Origin: JBEKDJ01 sp050014415
GTDB lineage: Bacteria > Desulfobacterota > BSN033 > UBA1163
Assembly: GCA_050014415.1 (NCBI GenBank)
Contig: JBEKDJ010000281.1
Coordinates: 1 to 6,534 of the forward strand
Direction: 5' to 3'
DNA length: 6,534 bases
Shown piece after piece: positions 1 to 4,565 of the stretch. The translations under genes and the position numbers were made by a program. The notes below the pieces were generated by a model that worked only from the letters and a program-made list of their open reading frames with translations, ran no database searches and was not told the DNA's origin. The number at the start of each line of letters is the position of its first letter. Position 1 is the first letter of the stretch.

Positions 1-134
1 TGAGGGTTGGCCGAAGGTTCGTCCTACAGAACTTCAATCCGGAAAATCCATTGGATCCTTCTCTAAAAAAGACACTCCCCTTTGATCCTCAGGTTTTAAG
101 GAAGATAGAAAGAGAAATCCAAGGGTTGATCTAG
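1..134 (+). CDS. C-terminal fragment, possibly the radical-SAM activase of anaerobic ribonucleoside-triphosphate reductase
   Basis: The third forward frame is open from the window edge to a TAG at 132-134 and gives the last 43 residues of a protein whose start lies upstream. The fragment contains the stretch FVLQNFNPENPLDPSL, followed by an acidic/helical tail (PFDPQVLRKIEREIQGLI). From memory, this resembles the C-terminal 'LQRFRPENTLDP...' segment of the stand-alone anaerobic ribonucleotide reductase activating proteins (NrdG-like radical SAM enzymes), which install the glycyl radical on NrdD. The CxxxCxxC cluster motif would lie outside the window, so the assignment rests on a short C-terminal match and is tentative. 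The other two forward frames contain stops at the window edge (TGA at 1-3) and near 83, which favours this frame. No terminator is visible after it; the next promoter begins about 25 bases downstream. Confidence 0.5.
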   Translation, partial: RVGRRFVLQNFNPENPLDPSLKKTLPFDPQVLRKIEREIQGLI

Positions 135-157
135 TTTTATCTTAAAGGGTTAATTTC

Positions 158-166
158 TGGTATAAT
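158..166 (+). promoter_or_regulatory. Extended -10 promoter for the diguanylate cyclase gene
   Basis: A perfect TATAAT (161-166) is preceded directly by TGG (158-160), the extended -10 TGn element of sigma70 promoters. The -35 position holds only a poor match, which extended -10 promoters tolerate. Transcription would start near 173, giving an untranslated leader of about 70 bases before the ATG at 245. It lies in the gap after the upstream partial gene, so the GGDEF-Nudix pair is probably its own transcription unit. Confidence 0.6.
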
Positions 167-190
167 TGCAAGTGGAAGAAATTGAAACCT

Positions 191-211
191 GTTCCTGACA
201 GGGTCAGGAAC
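191..211 (+). repeat. Perfect 9-bp inverted repeat in the leader of the GGDEF gene
   Basis: GTTCCTGAC (191-199) and GTCAGGAAC (203-211) are perfect reverse complements around a 3-base loop. The element lies about 20 bases after the predicted transcription start and 33 bases before the start codon. It has no T-run after it, so it is not a classical terminator. It could be a repressor operator (a palindrome centred on +28), an mRNA hairpin, or one of the intergenic hairpins that recur in this window. It is followed by the palindrome-like AAATTCGAAATT at 222-233. Confidence 0.5.
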
Positions 212-244
212 CTAGAATATGAAATTCGAAATTAATATCCGTAT

Positions 245-1276
245 ATGAAGTCCCTTTCTCTTGAAGAGGTCCGGATAAAGGTTGAAGCGTTGGAGAAGGA
301 GATCCATCTTCAGAGATCAATCCTTGAAGTGATCCAAGACCCCTTCTTCGTCCTCGATCCGAAAGAGGAATTCTTGAAGGCCAACCCCAAAGGGATGGAG
401 ATGCTTGTATACCCTTGGGAGGAACTACGACATATGGCGTTTATCGATGTGGTGCCCCTCGAAGAAGTCAGCCGGATGAGAGAAGAATTTGAAAGGATGA
501 GGCAAGGCAAAAAGGTTCATCTCAAAACCCATGTCATCAATCGATCGGGAGAACAGATTCCAGTTGATTTCTTTGGATCCTTTAGGGGAGATTCTTTTTT
601 GATTGCCATAAAGGATCTGAGAGAGAAGACCTGGATCGAACAGGAGTTGGAGAGGACAAAGAGGGAATTGGCAGAAAAGATCCGTGAAGAAGATCAAGAA
701 GCGCGGGAACTGTCAGTTCTGAGGGATCTCTATGATGAAAAGCTGAAGGAGATCGAGCAGATGAGGGAGGAGGCAGTGCTTCTCTCTTATACGGATGATC
801 TGACCGGGATCTACAATCACCGTTTTTTTATCCAACAGTTGACCCTAGAGGTGGAGCGCCAGAAGCGTTACTCCACCCCCCTTTCCCTTCTTATGATCGA
901 TGTCGACTATTTTAAGCATTATAACGACACCAATGGACATTTGTCTGGAGATCAGGCCTTGAAGGCCATCTCCGTCTTGATTCAACATGCGGTTCGTCAG
1001 ACCGATATTGTTGCCCGGTACGGGGGGGAGGAATTCTCTGCAATCTTGATCAATGCGGGAAACGAAGGTGCGAGAGAGATTGCGGAGAGGGTACGAAGAG
1101 ATGTAGCCGAGACCCATTTTCCCAATGAGAGTGCCCAACCCAATGGAGATCTAACAGTGAGCATCGGCGTGGCGACATTCTCTCCTCCTATTGCAACCTT
1201 AACGGACTTGATCCGGGAAGCGGACAATGCCCTCTATCGGGCTAAGAGGGCGGGCCGCAATCGGGTAGAAGGATGA
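245..1276 (+). CDS. PAS-GGDEF diguanylate cyclase
   Basis: A 343-residue soluble protein expected to make the second messenger c-di-GMP from two GTP. Residues 1-25 form a short helix. A PAS-like sensor fold spans about 24-128 (ILEVIQDPFFVLDPKEEFL...). A charged coiled coil (about 128-180) then leads into a GGDEF domain (181-343). That domain has the DDLTGIYN entry motif (183-190), the metal-binding D219 in IDVDYFK, and the active-site motif GGEEF at 260-264. An RxxD product-inhibition I-site (R251, D254) sits five residues ahead of it, as in PleD. All signatures are intact, so it is probably an active, feedback-inhibited cyclase. There is no membrane segment or EAL domain. The ligand of the PAS domain cannot be read from sequence. 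The ATG at 245 is the first possible start after an in-frame stop (233-235), but no clear Shine-Dalgarno sequence precedes it. The stop is one base from the Nudix gene, implying co-transcription. Confidence 0.93.
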   Translation: MKSLSLEEVRIKVEALEKEIHLQRSILEVIQDPFFVLDPKEEFLKANPKGMEMLVYPWEELRHMAFIDVVPLEEVSRMREEFERMRQGKKVHLKTHVINRSGEQIPVDFFGSFRGDSFLIAIKDLREKTWIEQELERTKRELAEKIREEDQEARELSVLRDLYDEKLKEIEQMREEAVLLSYTDDLTGIYNHRFFIQQLTLEVERQKRYSTPLSLLMIDVDYFKHYNDTNGHLSGDQALKAISVLIQHAVRQTDIVARYGGEEFSAILINAGNEGAREIAERVRRDVAETHFPNESAQPNGDLTVSIGVATFSPPIATLTDLIREADNALYRAKRAGRNRVEG

Positions 1277-1277
1277 G

Positions 1278-1682
1278 ATGAAGACCCTCCTAGTCACGGC
1301 AGGGGTGATCATTGAGCAAGGGAAAGTCCTCGTCACCCAGAGAAAGGAGGATTCCCCACACGGGCTTCTCTGGGAGTTCCCTGGAGGGAAGGTGAAGGAG
1401 GAAGAGGAACCGAGGGAGGCCTTACGAAGAGAGTTGAGAGAAGAATTGGGTATCGAGGCTGAGGTGGGAAAGATTTTGGAAGCAGTTTTTCATCCCGATC
1501 CAAATCCCATTTTTCTCTTAGCCTATCGTTGCCGCAGAGATCAAGGCGTTCTCAAACCCCTTGGGTGTCATGATCTGCGATGGGTTGGCATCAGCGAGTT
1601 GAAGCGATTGGTCATGCCACCGGCGGATGACCCCATCCGCAAGCAATTATGCTCTTCTCGGGAAGAGATCTTGCTCTTATAA
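1278..1682 (+). CDS. MutT-like Nudix hydrolase ((deoxy)nucleoside triphosphate pyrophosphohydrolase)
   Basis: A 134-residue protein, the usual length for single-domain MutT-type enzymes. These hydrolyse nucleoside triphosphates, typically oxidised 8-oxo-dGTP, to the monophosphate and pyrophosphate with Mg2+. The complete Nudix box is present: G37-x5-E43-x7-R51-E52-L-x-E55-E56-x-G58-I59, preceded by WEFPGGK. The C-terminal RWVGISELKRLVMPPADDPIRKQL matches the MutT pattern in which the residue after PPA (D117 or D118 here) can contact the purine, so nucleotide sanitation is the best guess. The exact substrate is not determined by sequence; other Nudix pyrophosphatases use similar scaffolds. The ATG at 1278 lies one base after the cyclase stop, with AGAAGGA just upstream as ribosome binding site inside the cyclase's last codons. 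The pair is therefore probably one operon. A likely terminator follows at 1691-1755. Confidence 0.9.
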   Translation: MKTLLVTAGVIIEQGKVLVTQRKEDSPHGLLWEFPGGKVKEEEEPREALRRELREELGIEAEVGKILEAVFHPDPNPIFLLAYRCRRDQGVLKPLGCHDLRWVGISELKRLVMPPADDPIRKQLCSSREEILLL

Positions 1683-1690
1683 GTATGAAT

Positions 1691-1755
1691 CCCCCAGGGG
1701 TAGCATCGATAGACCAGCTGGGCGTGGGTCCAAACGTCTACTATGGGGGTTTTTT
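1691..1755 (+). terminator. Probable rho-independent terminator with a long structured stem after the Nudix gene
   Basis: CCCCCA (1691-1696) pairs with TGGGGG (1744-1749), which is followed at once by six T (1750-1755). Inside, GTAG (1700-1703) pairs with CTAC (1738-1741) and GACC (1712-1715) with GGTC (1727-1730), so the stem is long and interrupted. Outside, TGAAT (1686-1690) can pair with ATTCA (1760-1764), leaving the T-run and GAGG as a bulge. The position, just after the Nudix stop, fits the end of the GGDEF-Nudix transcript. The loop of about 50 nt is larger than in standard terminators, so an unclassified structured RNA ending in a terminator is also possible. Confidence 0.5.
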
Positions 1756-2036
1756 GAGGATTCAACGCCCAGAGGGGGCAAGCATCCGACAGTGAAAATC
1801 AGAAAGTTGAAAGTAGTCAAAGCAACATTCCACTTGACACATTCGAATCCTTAGACCTCTGAATCCTAGCCCCCTGACCCTTTGGGAGGTTTGGCCAAAT
1901 TCGAATTTACGAAAAATGGGGCTTGGAATAGACTCTGACCCCGTGTTAAACGTCTGACATAGGGATGTTGATACACCTGTGTCATGTAGAGCGGGGCTTT
2001 ACGGGGTGCGGGAGAAAATGGGTTTGGAGATAGACC
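1756..2036 (+). other. Non-coding spacer between the Nudix gene and the unknown 283-residue gene
   Basis: No credible gene is seen here on either strand. It contains a small hairpin GCCC/GGGC (1767-1770 with 1776-1779) and two GAATCC units (1845-1850, 1861-1866). There is a perfect 12-bp palindrome AAATTCGAATTT (1897-1908). A small stem GATAC/GTGTC (1970-1974 with 1979-1983) and an outer TGACA/TGTCA pairing (1955-1959 with 1980-1984) also occur. The 24 bases at 1845-1868 resemble 5924-5947 (17 of 24 identical), hinting at a dispersed intergenic element. TTGACA occurs at 1834-1839, but without a good -10 box, so I do not call a promoter. Confidence 0.5.
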
Positions 2037-2888
2037 GTGGAGAAGGACCGAGTCAACCGATATGTCGAGAGTTTAGAACGGACCATCAAGAGCGACTACC
2101 TCTTTCTTAAAGATACTATTGACGATTTCAGGGAACTATGCCGGATGATCACCCCGGAGAGGAATCTTCCGCAGGGGATCATCGTGGATATCCGCGAAAA
2201 TTATAAGGAGATTCGGGACCGATTGACGGAGATCAAGGCGATTGAACAACTTCTCCTAGGGAAGTACCGGCAGTATTATCACCGGGATGCTCTCCGGGAC
2301 AAGGGGATTTTGGAGATTGGATTTGTCGCTAAGAACTGTTTCACCAAGTTCGAATACACCCTAAAGCAGAAGGAGACCTTGGGGAAGATCAAGGAAGCAG
2401 AGAAAGAACAGGCTCTCAAGGGTGAAGAGAAAGGGTTGCCGTTCGAATGGTTTCGCTCCAAGGAACACCAGGTCATCTTTTTGAGAAACTCACGTATTCT
2501 CGGCGAGTTAGACTATGAGATTCCACCCGGACTAAAGATGGAGGAGAGGCGGGAGGTCGCTCAAGAGCCTCGACATCTCACACTCTTCGTCTTCAAAGGG
2601 GAGGTGGCATCCATTGAAAGGCTCTATTCACAATTGCGATTACGGGAACATGATGTCATGGAGCGGTATGCCAGCGACGAGATCCGTGGTGTTCTGACGC
2701 ATTTGAGAGAGATCCATCCATCCGCAGTGGAAAAGCTGTTTCTTACTTTCCTGAAGGGAACTTTCAACGTCAAATGCTTGATCCTTCCGATCCTTTCCTC
2801 AAAAGGGCTGGAGGGCGATGTGTTGGGTTTGGTGAAACAGACATTGCGAGAAATGACAGAGGGAGAGGTGAAAACCATTTCGATTTGA
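2037..2888 (+). CDS. Hypothetical soluble helical protein, 283 residues, no recognised family
   Basis: I do not recognise this protein. The GTG at 2037 follows an in-frame TAG (2031-2033) and is preceded at 7 bases by GGAG (2026-2029), so the start is well supported. Residues 1-130 look almost wholly helical and charged, with heptad-like stretches (about 10-35, 50-75, 105-130). The C-terminal half (about 140-283) looks mixed alpha/beta, with short hydrophobic strands such as HQVIFLR, LTLFVFKG and CLILPIL. There is no signal peptide, membrane helix, zinc cluster or nucleotide-binding loop; cysteines are isolated (35, 101, 247). Codon use and a full-length open frame with a good ribosome binding site indicate a real gene. 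A strong promoter begins 15 bases after its stop, so the downstream metal genes can be transcribed without it. A scaffold or regulatory role would be a guess. Confidence 0.8.
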   Translation: MEKDRVNRYVESLERTIKSDYLFLKDTIDDFRELCRMITPERNLPQGIIVDIRENYKEIRDRLTEIKAIEQLLLGKYRQYYHRDALRDKGILEIGFVAKNCFTKFEYTLKQKETLGKIKEAEKEQALKGEEKGLPFEWFRSKEHQVIFLRNSRILGELDYEIPPGLKMEERREVAQEPRHLTLFVFKGEVASIERLYSQLRLREHDVMERYASDEIRGVLTHLREIHPSAVEKLFLTFLKGTFNVKCLILPILSSKGLEGDVLGLVKQTLREMTEGEVKTISI

Positions 2889-2902
2889 AAATCTCCCTCA
2901 GT

Positions 2903-2931
2903 TTGACACCCTCTCTTGAAGCCGTTATATA
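2903..2931 (+). promoter_or_regulatory. Near-consensus sigma70 promoter for the PRC-MgtE-CBS gene
   Basis: TTGACA (2903-2908) is followed, after an optimal 17-bp spacer, by TATATA (2926-2931), which differs from TATAAT only at the fifth base. Transcription would begin near 2938 and yield a leader of about 150 nt before the ATG at 3092. It is the best promoter in the window and sits directly after the stop of the unknown gene, marking a new transcription unit. Confidence 0.75.
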
Positions 2932-2937
2932 GCGTTG

Positions 2938-3091
2938 TCACACATCGAATTCAGAAGTCAGGCGCGCCCTGGTGGGACAGGATCCAGAATCGAAGAAAGG
3001 TTCTTTTTATTCTAAATCCTGATTCTTGTCCCCGCGCTTCGCGGGACGAATTCTCTGAATTGACAAAAGTTCAGATGTGTTTGGCTAGCTT
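2938..3091 (+). promoter_or_regulatory. Long structured 5' leader of the PRC-MgtE-CBS gene
   Basis: The predicted leader can fold into a closed, branched structure. AATTCAGA (2948-2955) pairs perfectly with TCTGAATT (3054-3061), closing the whole unit. Inside are three parts. First is a hairpin CAGG/CCTG (2959-2962 with 2968-2971). Second is a long arm in which GGACA (2975-2979) and AGAATC (2986-2991) pair with TGTCC (3027-3031) and GATTCT (3021-3026) around a 6-base bulge, topped by AGAA/TTCT. Third is a hairpin CCCGCG/CGCGGG (3031-3036 with 3040-3045), whose first C is shared with the long arm. I cannot match it to the M-box or another known metal riboswitch. It could be a cis-regulatory RNA or a decayed dispersed inverted repeat. 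Confidence 0.4.
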
Positions 3092-4351
3092 ATGGATCAT
3101 AGCCTAGATCTAAAAGACTTTTACTTCTTCAGCGACTTTTTGAACCGCGGAGTTTATAACCCCTTGGGGCAGAAGATAGGAAAGCTCTCGGATTTAGTCG
3201 CTGAGAGAGCCGAGCCCTATCCGATGATCATAGGAATTGTGGTCCGAACAAGGGGAAGACAAAAGAGAATCTACCTTCCTTGGGAGAAGACCGTCCGGAT
3301 CGAGCCCCAGATCACTCTTTCTGAAGACGAGCTTCGTGATTATCAGTCATCCCTTCCCGAGAAAGATATCGTCCTTCTTCGTGAGGAGGTGATGGACAGA
3401 CAGATTGTCGATACCTTCGGTGCCAAGGTGGTAAGGGTCAATGATCTCCATTTCCTTCGGGTGAACTCAAATCTCAGGCTGGTTCATGTCGATGTGGGAT
3501 TTCGAGGTCTGATGAGGAGGGTGGGATGGGAGAAGATGGTGGATCAAGCCCTTCGTTGGCTCTTCTCTTATGACCTTCCGAATCAGTTCATCTCTTGGAA
3601 ATATGTGCAGCTCCTCTCCGGCTCGGATCTGCTTCAACTGAACGTGTCTCAGAAGAAACTCTCGCATCTCCACCCTGCGGATCTCGCCGATATCATCGAG
3701 GACTTGAGCGGTCGGGAGCGATCTGCTATCTTTCATGCCTTGGATACCGAGACCGCTGCCGACGCTCTCGAGGAGATCGATCCAAAGATTCAGAAATCAC
3801 TCATTGAGGAGATCCCTGTAGAGAAGGCTTCTGACATCGTCGAGGAGATGTCGCCCAGTGATGCAGTCGATCTTCTGGCCGATCTTCCCGAGGAGAGGGC
3901 TGAAGAGATTCTAGAGGGGATGGAACAGGAGAAAGCAGAGGATTTGCGGGAACTCCTCGTTCATCCCGAGAAGACGGCAGGCGGCTTGATGACCACCGCC
4001 TACCTGAGCCTTACTCCAGGAGTGACCGTAGAAGGAGCCGTTGCCGAGTTGAAGACCAAAGCTTCAAATTTGGACATCATTGACTATATCTATGTGGTTG
4101 ATGAAGAGGAAGTGCTCCAGGGAGTGGTGAGCATACGAGACCTTCTCACAGCCCAGTCCCATCAATCCCTTTCCGGGATCCAGGCCCCAAGGGTGGTGAG
4201 CGTCAAACCGGACGCAGATGAGAATGAAGTGGTGGAGGCCTTTGCCAAGTATGGATTTAGGGCCTTGCCCGTGGTAGACGAAGGGAACCGCCTGAGGGGG
4301 GTGATCGGGTTCCGGAGCGTCCTTGAGGTGCTGGCACCCGACGCAGGATAA
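3092..4351 (+). CDS. PRC-barrel / MgtE N-domain / CBS-pair protein lacking the MgtE channel
   Basis: A 419-residue, apparently cytosolic protein. Residues 10-75 form a PRC-barrel-like segment (NPLGQKIGKLSDLVA... KRIYLPWEKTVRIE), with a second PRC-like repeat at about 98-145 (DTFGAKVVRVNDLHFL). Residues 190-300 are an MgtE intracellular N-domain (LHPADLADIIEDL at 193, MSPSDAVDLLADLPEERAEEIL from 253, HPEKTAGGLMTT at 291-302). Two CBS motifs follow (about 305-355 and 365-415). In true MgtE Mg2+ channels these parts bind Mg2+ and gate a five-helix pore. Here the protein stops right after CBS2 and has no membrane helix, while the PRC part is added in front. I infer a Mg2+ or nucleotide sensor acting on a partner, most likely the Nramp-like carrier downstream. 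The ATG at 3092 follows an in-frame TAG (3086-3088) and no good Shine-Dalgarno sequence is visible. Domain calls are firm; the function is inference. Confidence 0.88.
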   Translation: MDHSLDLKDFYFFSDFLNRGVYNPLGQKIGKLSDLVAERAEPYPMIIGIVVRTRGRQKRIYLPWEKTVRIEPQITLSEDELRDYQSSLPEKDIVLLREEVMDRQIVDTFGAKVVRVNDLHFLRVNSNLRLVHVDVGFRGLMRRVGWEKMVDQALRWLFSYDLPNQFISWKYVQLLSGSDLLQLNVSQKKLSHLHPADLADIIEDLSGRERSAIFHALDTETAADALEEIDPKIQKSLIEEIPVEKASDIVEEMSPSDAVDLLADLPEERAEEILEGMEQEKAEDLRELLVHPEKTAGGLMTTAYLSLTPGVTVEGAVAELKTKASNLDIIDYIYVVDEEEVLQGVVSIRDLLTAQSHQSLSGIQAPRVVSVKPDADENEVVEAFAKYGFRALPVVDEGNRLRGVIGFRSVLEVLAPDAG

Positions 4352-4358
4352 TTAAAGA

Positions 4359-4490
4359 AATAAATAACCAAACACCAAACTCCAATCCCGCCAAGGTGGG
4401 ACCAAACAAATCCCAATATCCAATAATCAATCATTTAATATTGCTTGGTTACTGAAATTTGCCTCTTGGTTACTATTTGATTATTGGTGC
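4359..4490. repeat. Imperfect inverted/direct repeat cluster between the two metal genes
   Basis: This AT-rich stretch holds CCAATAATCAA (4420-4430) and its perfect reverse complement TTGATTATTGG (4477-4487). CTTGGTTACT is repeated directly at 4444-4453 and 4465-4474, partly complementary to AATAACCAA near 4363-4371. It also contains a compact hairpin TCCCGCC/GGTGGGA (4386-4392 with 4395-4401). The overall look is of a long, decayed stem-loop built from ACCAA/TTGGT units. It codes for nothing, and in particular holds no trace of a lost MgtE membrane domain. It may be a dispersed intergenic repeat or part of the Nramp gene's upstream control region. Confidence 0.5.
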
Positions 4491-4492
4491 TT

Positions 4493-4561
4493 GCCCTGTG
4501 TCCTATTAGGTACAGGGCTCGGTCATTGCTGATCTATTTTTTTATTTGTAGGTGACTGACC
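4493..4561 (+). promoter_or_regulatory. Hairpin and possible ribosome-site masking upstream of the Nramp-like gene
   Basis: GCCCTGT (4493-4499) pairs perfectly with ACAGGGC (4512-4518), and CCT/AGG (4502-4504 with 4508-4510) extends the stem. An 18-base linker and T7 (4537-4543) follow, too far away for a standard terminator. GGTCA (4521-4525) can pair with TGACC (4557-4561), enclosing the Shine-Dalgarno AGGTGA (4550-4555); a shifted pairing (GTCA with TGAC 4553-4556) would cover its 3' end. This could allow translational control of the carrier, but no known riboswitch consensus is recognised. Confidence 0.35.
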
Positions 4562-4565
4562 TAAT

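Noticed and set aside
845..1138. Minus-strand open frame of 97 codons opposite the GGDEF domain
   Set aside because: It is a shadow of a strongly conserved domain on the + strand and has no family resemblance.
1834..1839. TTGACA as the -35 of a promoter for the 283-residue gene
   Set aside because: The sequence 16-18 bp downstream lacks a TATAAT-like box.
1627..1854. 75-codon + strand open frame overlapping the end of the Nudix gene and the terminator
   Set aside because: It overlaps the Nudix gene in another frame, runs through the terminator stem, has no ribosome site and reads as low-quality protein.
3060..3065. TTGACA close to the ATG at 3092 as a promoter
   Set aside because: There is no acceptable -10 box at 16-18 bp, and any -10 would overlap the start codon; the promoter at 2903-2931 is far better.
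2938..3091. M-box Mg2+ riboswitch or yybP-ykoY Mn2+ riboswitch in the leaders of the metal genes
   Set aside because: The conserved core sequences that I know for these classes are not visible here or at 4352-4565; a covariance search would be decisive.
4352..4565. Possibility that the PRC-MgtE-CBS gene is a frameshifted full-length MgtE whose channel part follows
   Set aside because: The following sequence is AT-rich repeats with no hydrophobic coding stretch in any frame before the Nramp-like start.
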